Under the pieces are notes generated by a model, which saw only the letters and a program-made list of their open reading frames with translations, did not search any database and was not told the origin of the DNA. The translations under genes and the position numbers were made by a program. DNA of 64,000 nucleotides from the NCBI GenBank assembly GCA_026545225.1, contig CM048849.1, positions 45,160,336 to 45,224,335 on the forward strand. The letters run 5' to 3'. Source of the stretch: Cornus controversa (taxonomy: Eukaryota; Streptophyta; Magnoliopsida; Cornales; Cornaceae). Shown here in pieces: positions 37,898 through 49,706 of this stretch (positions are counted from its first letter, which is position 1; the number at the start of each line of letters is the position of its first letter).

Positions 37898-39324
37898 TAG
37901 GTCCATTTGATAACTTTATGTTTAGTATTTATTGTTTATGAAAATAAATTTTTAGGATAAACATGTTTGATAATTTTTGTTTTGTTTATAAATTGCCAGA
38001 ACGCTTTTAAAATATCATTGTAACTAAGCTTTCAAATCTTAAACACCAAAATTATGATTTATAGTGTTTATATTTATTAAGAAAAAAACTTTTTTTTCTT
38101 TTTTTATCTAAAATGGTGATTATATTATTTTAATTAAAAATTGAAACTATAAGTGAGAAAATGAAAAAAAAAATTATAAAAATGCTATTGCTTGATACAA
38201 TGATAAAAATATTAGAATTATCAAATGTATACAGAATTAAAAAGCATCAATTGCCTTGAGAAAAAAATATTGGGTACAATATGAATAATTACTAATATAC
38301 TTGATAATAAGAAATAGTTACTTAAGGGTAATTTGAGAAAAAAAAAATCCCAACAATCTCCTTGTCAAAGAAACAAGAATGGTATTTTGTACTCATATCA
38401 TTAATTCATTTTCAGTGTAGAAAGGAAAATAGAAATCAAAAAAATGAAAAAGAAAGTAGTAGCATAAAAAGTTCAAGAGCAAGTGTTATGCCCTCCAAAT
38501 CCCTCTTCTCACTCCATACAAATTGAAAAACTTTCAAATTTTTCATAGTTTTATATATTTTGTTTTGTTGGTAGGAGTGCACAAAGAATCGATGGAACCA
38601 TAAAGAACTGTAGCTGAACCAAATCGAATCGTTCACTACAGTTCCGATTCTGGCTCCAAATTTTAGGAACCATTCACTATGATTCCGGTTCCAAATTTTG
38701 GAATCGGAATCGTTGAATATATATATAATTGTTACAAAATCATTGTAATAATTATAATAACCTTTTTGTTATGTAAAAATTTTAAACAATGAAGTTATTA
38801 TAACTATTATAATGTTATATACAACTCCTATAATAATCGAATTGAACCGAACTCATCGATTCCTGTTTCAAAATTAAGAAACCGTTGGGAACGGTTCTGG
38901 TTCCGGTTCTCCCAATAACCGTAAAGAATCGAACGGTGTGCACTCCTACTTGGTGGGGCCTTCTGGGTTGTGGGTGATTCTAGTTTTACAATATTAATTT
39001 TTAGTGTTTAGATATATATGTAACACAATATTATTTATTTCTTTTTTATGTATATTTCTTGCTATGTTATTGCTTTATAAATTTATTGTAGCATGAACTT
39101 GGCTTTTTATGTAGTTTATTGTGTTGATTTTTTTTTTTATAAAAAAAACAGTTTAAGGTTAACAAACATGTTTTTTTTGTTTATGACTTTTAAATAAACC
39201 AAACGATTTTTCGTTATCAAATAATACTCATGTTTATGAATAAACAAAATCGTAACATAAACATTGTTTATATAAACACTTAACCAACAAATACTAAACA
39301 TAAACGATTACCAAACGGGCCCTT
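37898..39324. mobile_element. TIR element with GTTTGGTAA-type ends, hosting a nested hAT MITE
   Basis: The left end reads TAGGTCCATTTGATAACTTT...GTTTAGTATTTATTGTTTAT. The reversed right end reads TAAGGGCCCGTTTGGTAATC...GTTTAGTATTTGTTGG. The arms extend for tens of bases. A separate hAT MITE sits inside at 38572-38948. Non-coding. Termini of similar type appear at about 620-650 and 63897-63930. Confidence 0.6.
38572..38948. mobile_element. hAT-like MITE nested in another element
   Basis: The ends are TAGGAGTGCACAAAGAATCG and, reversed, TAGGAGTGCACACCGTTCG. The flanks TTTGTTGG and CTTGGTGG match at 6 of 8 positions, consistent with an aged 8-bp target duplication. The interior is made of GAACCG/CGGTTC-type words, as in the element at 40411-40735. 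Confidence 0.75.
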
Positions 39325-39978
39325 ATTATTTGGTTTTTTTTTATCATGTAGAATATCACTCATCTGTCTTCGTTTGGTTCAACTTACTCCAATCTTATTA
39401 GAAATATCATTATCTATTTCTCGAAAATAAATTTGAGAAGTGCTAGGGGCGACTGTCCTGCACAGTCACTTTTTTGGTTGGTCTAAAAATCTAGAATAAC
39501 ACAATAATTAATGCATATTTCCTATTATAATGTAACACTAAAAATATAAATTTTAAGACAAAATTGGTCTTTTAACCTTTTTTTTTTTTTCCCTATCTTC
39601 ACTCAACTTTGAACGTGTATAGATATATGCTCCTTTGTTGTTTCTACTTTTCTTTTTTCATCTGAGAATATATATAGTAAATATATAAGAGTATATGTTA
39701 TGAACAAATACTTTCCTTTTAATTATTTCAATTGTATTTTTAGCTGTTTATATATATATATATTATTGACCATAGCACTATATATGTGTGCCGCGCGACA
39801 TCGCTTTGGAAAGAAAAAGGGAAAGGAAAAACAATTGAAGAAAAGAAGAAAATTAAAGTAGTTTATATACACATTATACATACGAATATGAGTCAAGTGA
39901 GAAGGAAAAAAAAAACAAACAAAAAAGAAGAAAAAAAAAAAAAAACAAACAAAAAGGAAGAAAGAAAGGAACATAACC

Positions 39979-40023
<45 letters not shown>

Positions 40024-40410
40024 GTGTATACGCATATGGGTCAAGTGAGAATTGAAAAAAAAAAGCAAACAAAAAAAAGAAAGAAATGAACATAACCGTT
40101 TATATATACACACTATGTATGTATAACAATTGAAGAAAAGAAAATAATTTAAAGTAGTTGTTTATATTTACACACTATACATCTGAATATGGATCAAGTG
40201 AGAAGGAAAAAAAAAACAATAAAAAGAAAGAAAGAAAGAAAGGAACACCATATATGTGATCTACCGAGTAAGGGGAGAAAGGGCTACAAGAGTAATTCTA
40301 TCTTAAAATTTTATATTTTTAGTATCCCATTAAAAGAAAAGTATTTGTTATAATATCTTATATATCTACTATATATATACTCAAATGGAAAAAGAAAAAG
40401 TATATACACT
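39325..40410. other. Low-complexity intergenic DNA
   Basis: No gene seen. It has A-rich repeats of AAACAAACAAAAAAG type, a (TA)n run at 39982-40020, and a segment with GAATATGAGTCAAGTGAGAAGG that recurs in modified form at about 40030 and 40185 (three loose copies). Lys-rich and Phe-rich open frames here are artefacts of these runs. Confidence 0.45.
39982..40020. repeat. (TA)n microsatellite
   Basis: TA dinucleotide run of about 39 bp. Confidence 0.95.
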
Positions 40411-40735
40411 TAGGGGTGCATAAAGAACCGTTGGAATCGGAACCGGAACAGAGGGGGACCGTACCGAACCGTGGCTACGGTTCCGGTTCCTAAAATTAGG
40501 AACCGTTACCAACGGTTCCGGTTCCAGTTCCTAAAATTAGGAACCGTTACCAACGGTTTCGGTTCCAGTTCTAGGACCAATAGAACCGAACCGAGAACCG
40601 CGGTTCAATTCCTCACGGTTCCAACCCTTATCGGTTCCGGTTTCGGTTCCGAAAATTAGCAACCGTTGGTAATGGTTTCGGTTTCAATTCCGGTTCCACC
40701 AAGAATCGTGAGGAACCGTACCGTGTACAGCCCTA
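40411..40735. mobile_element. hAT-like MITE rich in GAACCG repeats
   Basis: The ends are TAGGGGTGCATAAAGAACCG and, reversed, TAGGGCTGTACACGGTACGG. A 7-bp direct repeat ATACACT flanks it (40404-40410 and 40736-40742). The interior is a dense mix of GGTTCCGGTTCC and its complement, including a 43-bp segment repeated with TAAAATTAGGAACCGTTACC (about 40491 and 40534). Relative of the MITE at 38572-38948. The 62-codon frame across it is an artefact. Confidence 0.8.
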
Positions 40736-40742
40736 ATACACT

Positions 40743-41389
40743 AATCGTGAGCTTTTTACACAAGATCACTTTTATTTAAAAAAACATAAATAAAGTTTTA
40801 TTTGTCTTTTATTTTTTTTATGCTTCTAAACTTATAATTTAAACTTTTTATCTAAATTATTCTTTTATTTTTTTTATTTTTTAGAAAACACTATTTATAG
40901 AGAGAAGACATAATGGTTATGGTAAAGAATATATTTGTCATTATAATTTAGGCAAATTACACTTATCTCCCTTTTAGATTGACTTTATAACACTTATCTC
41001 CCATGTGTTTTGGCATATAACACTTACCCCCTCTAGTTTGCACATTGATAACGAATAACCACTTCTGTCAATCAAACTAACAGTTATTGGAAAAAACTTT
41101 ACTATGTTTTTTTACACTTTTGCTTAAAATTTAAATGAACTCATTTTTCATGTAAGGCTACCAAATTATGTTTCTTGAAATTCTATCATATGTCTTGTCT
41201 GAGTTAAAGAAAATCACCCGTAGATTTATTTGTCAACTTCTAAAGTTCTTTCATCAATTGTCCAAGTAAATAAATGGTCTCCACAGTTGATCTCTCTAGC
41301 TAAATCCAATAGCAATTAGTACCTTTTGTTCTTTGAAAATGGTAAAGCTCTGGTGTACTTTTGGCTGATGTTTGCTGATCAAAGTTGTT
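40743..41389. other. Intergenic DNA with a partial MITE
   Basis: GGCAAATTACACTTATCTCC at about 40953 opens a stretch resembling the MITE family with ACACTYA ends (compare 1073-1469), apparently only its left half. The remainder is featureless. Confidence 0.4.
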
Positions 41390-44300
41390 TACTTGATTAA
41401 TGAGGTTGATAATGTTGGTGTGTCAAAGCTCAAGGTAGAATTCATCAAACTCATCTTCTTAGTGAGGGAAAATACTTTTTAGGCCCTCCATTTCAACCAA
41501 AATGCCCCTCCCATCAAGTCTGTGTCGATCTTGAGGATTTTTACGTGCCCAACTAAGAACTCAGTAAATAGAATACCCTTGAGATTGACATCTACTTCTC
41601 GTTACAAGTTTCCTTCGAAAATAAAATATTGCAAACGCGAAATTAAGTACAGTAAATTAAAATTGATAAGTCTTCGTAGGAATAAAGTGAGTGTGTGAGA
41701 TTTGTTTCTTACTGAGATAAAATAAAATAAAATAAATTAGAATTAAAAAAAAAGATTTGACATTAAAGGAGCAAAATTTAAATTAACTTAACTATACATT
41801 AAGTAAATATTGGTTATGTAGATACTAAATGACTAGAAAATAAATAAATTGAAAATAAATGACGAGTACTAATGAAGCTACCTACGTAGACAACTGAAAA
41901 TGAAATTAAAGTGCAGTGATAGAGTTGTATTGGAAGCTACCTACGTAGACATAGGATTACAAGTCCTCATACGGGTTAGAAGTACAATTTAGGTCCAATT
42001 CGACATATGAAATGTTCAATTCTAACCGGACCTCTAATTCTAACTACTCAATTCGAGTTCACCCAATTATTGAATTTTTAAACTTGGGTTAAGATTTCAA
42101 ATTAGAAAGTTGGGTTAATTCAGTTTATCCACATGACCAATCTCTACATTGAAATTTAAAGTGCGTTTTAGTTAGTTTCGTATTAGATTACTCCTAAATT
42201 CAAAAAAATTTAAGAACTTAATGCAAATTTTTAAAAAATTACAAACAATTTAAAAAAAAATTAATTCTGCAAAGTGATAGCATACAATAAATTTAAAATT
42301 TAAATAAACGAAGTTGAAAAGAAAAAAAAGTGATCATAATTTGAATATTATATATAATATATTTAAAATAAAAAATAATATTACAATTCAGGTTCGGGTT
42401 GGACTCGGATTGTTGATACTTCAATTCAACTCTAATTAAGTTCAAGTTGAGATTTTTCAACTCAAGCTATATCTCAATTGTAAAAATAGTTGTCCAAACC
42501 CGTAAAAAATCAAGCTATGGTAAGGTCGGGTTCAGGTTACCCGGTCGAAATTGCACCCCTAGTGATAGACAAAACTGAAAATGAGATTGAAGTGCAGAGA
42601 TAGAGTTGTGTTGGTCTGCCCATTGCTATAACTCCAACTAATTCTAGCTCGGAGATCTAGCTCAACGGAGTAATGGCATACTCGAATTATAGAACTTACT
42701 CATCAAAACAAACAACCAAACATTGTATGTGACTGGGAGTGAACTCGGGTGAGTTGAAAGATCAGACAAAGATATAAAGGCTTCAACACAAAAACTAAAA
42801 GTTGAGCTCGGATTATAAAAATTGGACTTAAAATAGGGTTAACTTTCTTCTACATATAAAAGATTTTAAAAATTGAATGTTAATGTGTATAAAACATTAT
42901 AAATAATTTATCATGAAAAACGAATTCTCTAAAGGACTAATTACAATAAACCAAAAATTAAAAAAAAAACCCCAAAAAAAAATTGTTAATCATGATTATA
43001 AATTTATACAATATTTTTTAACTTTTAAATTATAAAAAGTTAGGCTTACATTTGAGTTGGAATTGTATTTGGTTTACCAATCCCTCATTTCAAGTCCAAC
43101 CCAATTAAGTTCAGATTATAATTTTTCAACTCAAACGGAATTCTAATTGTAATAACGATTATCCAAGCTTATGAAAAATCAAATTGACATAAGAATATTT
43201 GATTAGGGTAGTTTTACTTTTTAGGAGGCTACATTAAGCTGTAGTATCAAACCAAGCACTATCTGTGTTTTGAATGACAGCTTTGGACACATTTTTTCAG
43301 CATATACACCAAACAAGTCATTGAATGAATAGTGAATACTAGGAACATATAACGACTTTGTTGATGGATTGAAGAGGTGTCAAGTGAAATAATTAATCTC
43401 AAATAGTATGAACTCAAGTGTCTTTTTGGTAGATTGAAGAAATGCCAAGTGAAATAATTAAATTTGAATATACAATTACTTGAATTTTCAATATAACGTA
43501 CAATTATTAAATCAGTATCTTGTTAAATTCTGTGATATATTCTCAATTTTAATGAATACGTCTATATTTTTGTTTTTATGATTAATTGTAGGCTAAAATA
43601 TAGTAAATCATTTTTCAAAAGGTGACCATCCATAATAATCAAATTTAAAGGCGGTCAAGAATCAAACTTAGAGTGGTTGCATAAAATTTAATTTGAGAAA
43701 ACTAGACTTATTCGAAAAACTATTTTATAAAAACTAGACTCAGCAAAAACGGTTAATAGTCAAAATCTTACTTTATTATAAAGAGACAGAAAGGACTAAT
43801 AGTGTCAAAATATTCATTATTTTTTTTATTTCCTTCATCAATTAAAGAAATATTCATCTAAATTTAATAAAATTAAAGATTTTAATTCATTGAATTTGGA
43901 TGAAACAATACACTTCAAATGATTCAACTTTGTCGTTGATTTTTTGAATTCACACTCCTGATGAAATTTGTATTCGCAATACAAAATTGACAATTTTAAA
44001 TTGCCCCAATATTAAATTCATTTCAAATCTTGGACCAAATCACTTATTCCGTGACCTTTTTTTGTCATATATTTTAATTCAACCCTAGTCAAAGGTGCAA
44101 GTGAATTATAACTAACACACATTTAAATTAAATATTATTGCAATAGATTCCTATCATGATTTAGCATTGTGGATATTTTCTTAACTAAATAGCACTAACA
44201 TGTATTTTTTTCACTTATTTGCCTAATTAGTGAGATTGATAATATGGGCATGTCCAGCTTAAGTTGGAGTTTAACATCTGATAATGAACAAATCATAAAT

Positions 44301-44665
44301 GAATACATAGACATGACTAAAATTGAAGTGAGATGTGTTTGTCCAACTGTAGCTTATTTGAGTGGTAGGAAGTATTATCGACCTTAAAACTAAGATATGG
44401 AAGTATTATCGACCTTAAAACTAAGACATAATCTTATCTTAGATAACAAAAAACAGTTAATTAAACTGTACCACCCATATTCAAATGACAGTTGCGGTCA
44501 CAAATTTTTTTATCCACATAAAAAATATCATTTGTATGAAGCTTAGCAATATAATAAAATAGCTAAACTGAATTTATAATATCATGAAGCTTATCAATAT
44601 AATAAAATAGCTAAGATGAATTTATTTCAGTATAACATGATGTACTGGAGGAAACAAAGGGAAAC
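41390..44665 (+). repeat. Composite non-coding repeat array, block E
   Basis: Modules: GAGGTTGATAATGTTGG (41402), a diverged GTTCGGGTTGGACTC segment (42392), GAACTCGGGTGAGTTGAAAG (42732), TTAGGCTTACATTTGAGTTG (43041), TTTGGACACATTTTTTCAGC (43284), TGTAGGCTAAAATATAG (43589), GAATTTGGATGAAACAATAC (43892), GATTGATAATATGGGCATG (44231) and TGCGGTCACAAATTTTTTT (44495). Several short local duplications are present, for example GGAAGTATTATCGACCTTAA (44368 and 44399). Non-coding. Confidence 0.7.
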
Positions 44666-46140
44666 AACAGCTTATTAGTATGTGATAAATTGGGTAGAAA
44701 TTAAAGAGTGAAATGAATCTAAGTTTGTTACTGTATAGAACCCACTGTTTGAATTCTGTGATATATTGGGATAGAAAATTAAAGAGTGAAATGAAATAGA
44801 TGAATTAGAATAAAAAGAGACGATTTAGTATTTTTTTATTCACTCTCATCCAATAAAAACGATTTTTGGATTACTTTCTGGTAAAAAATTATTTATTAGT
44901 GACCGGTCTTAGTATTTTTATTACTTTCATTTAACAAAAAAATTATCTACTCCATCCGAATTTATCTAGATTTTTTCCTATATACATAATATCCGAATTT
45001 ATCTAGATTTTTTCCTATATACATAATTTTCATGAGTTAATCTTATTTTCTTAATTAATAGATAAAAGATTATATCTATAATATTTTTGTTTATTAGTGA
45101 ATAGAAAATTGAATATAATTACTTTTAATCCATTTATCAATTTACAAAATTCATTGAATTAAATTTGAAGCTCTCCTTTATTTTGTGAAAATATGAAATA
45201 TTAATAATCTGCGTAATATATGGTTAGAAAATATAAAATATTAATAATCTGTGTAATATACGGTTTGATTGATGAATTTTCGATTTCAATGACTGAATCG
45301 TGGAAAAACCGATTGTGCTGAGTAAATATGTTTTAGGAAATTAGCAAGAGGCAAGGAGTTAAATGGTTTTAATTTTACATAACAATTGGATGAAAAAAAA
45401 TATATTTTAATGGTTTTAATTTTACATAACAATTGGATGAAAAAAATATATTTTAATAATTTTTATTTTACATAACAATTGGATGAAAAAAATTAAAAGA
45501 AATTGAGAAAAAGAATAAATTATATCTCATTCGTAAATGTTACTTTTTAAATTTTAAATAAATAATTTTATATTAAAATATGAAAGACATTGTTAACAAA
45601 TATGAAGTGATCTTTGTTAGGATTAATTTCGAAAAGCTCCATGTTAGCATATATTTTTCTTAAAATTAATTTCAGGTAACTCCATATTATCATACAGTTA
45701 AATTTATACTCTTAAATCAATAAACACAATCTTTTTATTTAAAAGTTTAAATATGCCCAAAATATTTTCTTAAAAAACTCAAATTTTAATTAAATATACA
45801 ATCATTTCTCAATAATCATTTTGTCGTCTAAATATACTTAATTTCTAATATTCACATTTTTAAATATTCTTATATTCACATTTTGTTTTGAGACTTTTTC
45901 TATTCTTAAATAGACTTTGACACAATTTATCAATGACCTCAACCTTCTCTTTTGGCTGTCACTAAAACTAACCAAAAATTAAATTGAATTACAGAAAAAA
46001 AAAATAACTGAAATAAAAACTAAAATTTATGAAATAACATTATTCCTTTTTCTTCACATCTATAGAGAGTGAGAGACTGATTTTTTATATAATCAAACAA
46101 AAAATATATAGAGAGAATAAAAATTATATAAATATATATA
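44666..46140. other. Intergenic AT-rich DNA with short tandem duplications
   Basis: No gene seen. CCGAATTTATCTAGATTTTT occurs twice with a spacing of about 33 bp (44959-45030). A 47-bp unit with TTTTACATAACAATTGGATG repeats three times at 45362-45495. Confidence 0.5.
45362..45495. repeat. 47-bp minisatellite, three copies
   Basis: Copies begin near 45365, 45412 and 45459. All share TTTTACATAACAATTGGATG followed by a poly-A tract. Confidence 0.9.
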
Positions 46141-46359
46141 GAGAGAGAAATAAATGTCGCGATTTGTTCGAGGCCATAATCAAAACAAGAATTATTTGAA
46201 AGGCACGGAGAATCGCTGTATGATATCGCCAACCTTCAATGCAAGTAATTCGTCATCTGATCAGACGTTCTTGCTCTGCAAATTGGCTTTCTCAAATAAA
46301 TTAAAACCAACAAATTGAAAAACAACAAATAAAAAAATTAAAAAACAGAGAAGAGAGAG

Positions 46360-46515
46360 TTTTAGAGAGAGAGAGAGAGAGAAGAGGGAAAGCTCGCTGC
46401 GTATTTCTCAGTGTGGGTTGGAGATGTTGTGTCAATTGGGTGGGTATATATAGGCGCAACGTTTGTTGAGAACCCTAACCCTAATCGTGCAAATGGTCCA
46501 AATTGCCCATAGGAC
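46360..46515 (-). promoter_or_regulatory. Orphan promoter-like region on the minus strand
   Basis: Read on the minus strand, the order is a TGGGC site-II core (46510-46505), a double telo-box TTAGGGTTAGGGTT (46484-46471), a TATA box TATATATA (46452-46445) and then a CT-rich leader (46390-46364). This order is typical of strongly expressed plant housekeeping genes. Downstream (46360-46000) I find no credible coding exon, so it may be the surviving 5' end of a lost gene, a non-coding RNA promoter, or chance. Confidence 0.45.
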
Positions 46516-47154
46516 TGTTGTGCATTTAAACGGATGATGAGCTTGTATGAAAATTTTAAGTATTACAGATACACGATGACACACGGATACGTTTCAATTT
46601 ATAAATTGTGGGACACGGATGGTAAATATAAATTTTTATTTATATATCTATTAAGTAAGATAATTATAGAATTTTAAGTAATTTATATTTTTTATGTTAA
46701 AGTTATATAAGTTAAAAGATAAATATATTTGAACATAAAAAATAAATATATTATATTATATATGATATTATTCTCTTATCTCTTGTTGTTATGTTTTTTA
46801 TTTAAGAAAATGATAGACAAAATAATTTTACTTATTTTTTTCTCATTTATAGAATGCATGTGATGGATTGCCTGACACTAAAAAGCTTTTTACTACATAG
46901 CCTTTTATAAAGGATTTTTAATTAAAGAAATTAAATGAAAACAAAAAAAATGTTCTGCGAATAAAAATTTTAAAAGTTATTTATTGTGCCAAATCAGTGA
47001 CGGAGAGGTCTCTCTCTCCTATCTGCCAAACAACGTAGTGTCATTTTTGAAGAGCGATTTTTTTATGCAACTGAAGAAACCAAAGGTTCCAGTTCAAGAC
47101 TGCTTCAATTTGGCTCGATCAATAAAAAATCAGTCTCGCTTTCTAAGTAACCTA
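46516..47154. other. Intergenic DNA
   Basis: No gene, RNA or repeat family recognised. The 70-codon frame at 46984-47196 runs into the duplicated SLP2 flank and shows no domain. Confidence 0.35.
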
Positions 47155-48004
47155 GTTCAACATGTAGCAAGTGTTCCCATATCATACCAAGTTTGAAGCA
47201 TATAAAAATAAAAGCTTACTTGTAGCTAAAATGGTACCACCTGCATGGAAATCAAAGCTTTAAAGTCCAGACCACTAAATTAAAACCTTCCAAAAGACTC
47301 CATACTTGCTAAGCAAGGTTTCCACAGTTTTGCAGGAGAAACAGCAAGCTTCGTATTATGTTTTGAAAACCATGGCATAGAAACTAAACAAATAAAAAAA
47401 AAACGAGAGAGTGAGAGATTGTGAACAGCTAAATTTTGAAACCAAACGCTCATTTACAATAATCCCTAATCAGTATTGCCTTTGTGTGAGCCATACGAGG
47501 AGCAACAAGTTCTTTGCCACCTACTATCAAACATCATACCTTGCCATATGCAATAACCTTTATACATATTATTCCTCCTTTATATATACTCTTGTGCAAC
47601 TACTAACGCATATCATATTACAATTACACAACATCAATATATCCACAACAACTGCGAAGTGCAAGGCTCATTCAGAATAACATAAAAGCATTTATTAAAG
47701 ACCACACTCTAGTGGAAGATTCATCAAGACATCAAGCTTGTAATAAGCAATTTGTTTGGACAAGGGTGAAGAGAGGTTATCAGAATCTTGGTTTCAACAT
47801 AAACAACAACCTAATTTATATTGAACTACTCCAATATAATCAAAGTGCATCAAATTGACGAAATTGCAACATCACTAACTGATTACACAATGAAAATTAA
47901 CAATTTTTGAGACGACGATTTAATTCCTATAAAACAATTGTATTCTAAAGAGAGTATTCAGTAAAAAAGACAAAAAGTCTTCTTGAGTTCAAATTCTTCA
48001 AAGC
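47155..48004 (-). repeat. 3' flank of the SLP2 pseudogene, duplicate of 49707-50713
   Basis: AGCAAGTGTTCCCATATCAT at 47166 matches AACAAGTGTTCCCATGTTAT at 49711. Similarity continues through CATGGAAATCAAAGCTT (47244 / 49805), TCTAGTGGAAGATTCATCAA (47708 / 50376) and AAAGAGAGT (47946 / 50655). This shows that the tandem duplication covered the gene and about 0.9 kb beyond its stop codon. Confidence 0.8.
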
Positions 48005-49175
48005 CTAAGCCTTCAATTCTACATGTTTAGGTCCATGTTCAGGGATCAAAAAACCAAGCCCGCCCTTCCTAGTGGCTTCCAGAAAAGATTTATATCTACT
48101 CTGATATAACGGGTTCGAAGTCGAGATACAAAACTCTGAATTCCCATTGATCTCTAAAACCTCAGGCAACCCATTAATACCCCTTCGACATACCCACATC
48201 TATCCGTATCGCTCGGTTATTACAAACTGAATTAATTCCTCTCTTGAATGGTATGACCCATGATCATCCACTCTGCAACAGGATTTGTTGCAAGGACACG
48301 TTCAAGAGCAGAACAATCACAGTTATTCAGCAATTCATCAGAGAATTTCCTCAGCCAAACAACTGAATTCCTCCCCCTAACTAACTGCGACGAAACCCTC
48401 TCTTTCAACCCAGAAATCCAATCCCAAACCTCTTTGTTAATCCGGTCCAACCCGTATAGCACATGTTTTCTTAAAAGCCCTCCATGAATAAACACAGATC
48501 CACCAACTACTAGAACAGTAAGTTTTTAGCAAGAAATCTACTAGAAATAGGACAATTAGGACGCAATGCAGCAATTCTAGCCCTAATACCATCATGAAAT
48601 TCACACTTTAACACCCAGAAAAACCGAAGACAACCCATCAAAGGGGTTGTTCGGTTTTACCAACCCATGACACAGACTTCATTGAATTACCAATGCAGCA
48701 CCAATCAGCCCAAACCCTAAATTCATCAAGACCCGAGATAGAGGCATACCTAAAATCGGCATCCACGTTCATCATCTCGTGATTGCTGTTCATGGTGAAG
48801 AATTTCCCGCCACTCCTTTCAGCCACGCGCTTCAATTTCTTGAGAAAGGAGAGGATCTTGAGCCCGTCTCCGCCGGGATCAAGCACATTGCCGACCTGGA
48901 CTACGGTGGTGGAGCCACCAATCCAGCGGTTGGAGGCGTCAATCAGGCCGCGGCCAGTCTGAAGGCTTGTTTCGATGTGTGGATGTCGCTGTGGACATTG
49001 CTGACGGCGATGAGATGGTCGAGGGGTGTATGGTTTGTGATGGAGATGAGGGTAGGGAAATAATTGAGTTGGGTGAGAATGATTAGGGTTAGGCTTAGGG
49101 GTTAAGAAAAGGCCACTGATGGAGAAGTTGACGAAAGAAGATAGGATGTGAGGGAGGTTTTTCCAGGTTCAAAAT
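48005..49175 (-). pseudogene. SLP2 tandem duplicate, frameshifted and catalytically dead
   Basis: Three frames read as SLP2 from C-terminus to middle: 48005-48199 (ending GPKHVELKA), 48232-48495 (from FIHGGLL to GHTIQE) and 48638-48886. Upstream sequence to about 49175 still aligns with the N-terminal half. Reading frames are broken between the three blocks, and the start codon is gone, with a TGA in its vicinity. Phosphatase motifs are altered: GDLHGD is read as SNVHSD, GDVLDRGG as GNVLDPGG, and GNHE as SNHE. Several changes look like C-to-T or G-to-A transitions. The intact parent lies about 2.7 kb away in the same orientation. Confidence 0.92.
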
Positions 49176-49706
49176 TCAGTACTAAGCTTGTGGTTCAGTG
49201 AAATAATTTTGGAAACTGATAGTCTGTACGGCAAAAGACACAGATCTCAAGCTTATGAGCTTCCATAGTAACCATAACGAACTAGCAAAAATAAAGAGAT
49301 ACTTGTTGAAACAACCAATAAAGGTTCTAAACAGTGAAGCCCCAATGTCTAAAGCTGCAATCAAACCCTTTTAAAAGCATTCTCACTGCAGTAAATTTTA
49401 ATGTTTCTGTAGAAGTAATGAAGTATACTCCAAACTCTAGAATTACCACAGGTAAGAAAAACTAATAAACAAAAATTGCAACAGCTGATTTGTTAAAAAA
49501 GCCAAGTTGATAAAAATCCATGCATTGTGGCCTTCATTGTTTATTTATTTATTTTTTGATTGGCTCAAGCCCCTCCCCTCCTCTTTGAGGGTGCGGAGAT
49601 TATACCATTGGGCTAGAGGCCCTTCGGTAAAAAAATTGGACCATTTCTCGATTATTGCACGTCATTCTTGCGCAGGGCTCATGCAAATCTTATCTGTATC
49701 ATTCCA
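49176..49706. other. Spacer between the two SLP2 copies
   Basis: Sequence not shared between the two duplicated units. It holds a short tRNA-like/SINE-like stretch (49565-49632). No gene seen. Confidence 0.45.
49565..49632 (-). mobile_element. Possible tRNA-derived SINE head
   Basis: On the minus strand, TAGCCCAATGGTA resembles a polymerase III A box (TRGCNNAGYGG). About 35 bp later GGGGCTTGAGCC sits where a B box would be, but it is a poor match. There is no full cloverleaf, so this is not a tRNA gene. A SINE remnant is a guess. Confidence 0.25.

Noticed and set aside
39723-40113. Several Phe- and Lys-rich open frames
   Set aside because: They are translations of A-rich and TA microsatellite runs.
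46020-46232. SH3-like peptide SDDELLALKVGDIIQ on the minus strand
   Set aside because: The frame is cut by a TGA just upstream and ends in a stop after about 20 residues, with no splice sites that would extend it. Mentioned only as context for the orphan promoter.
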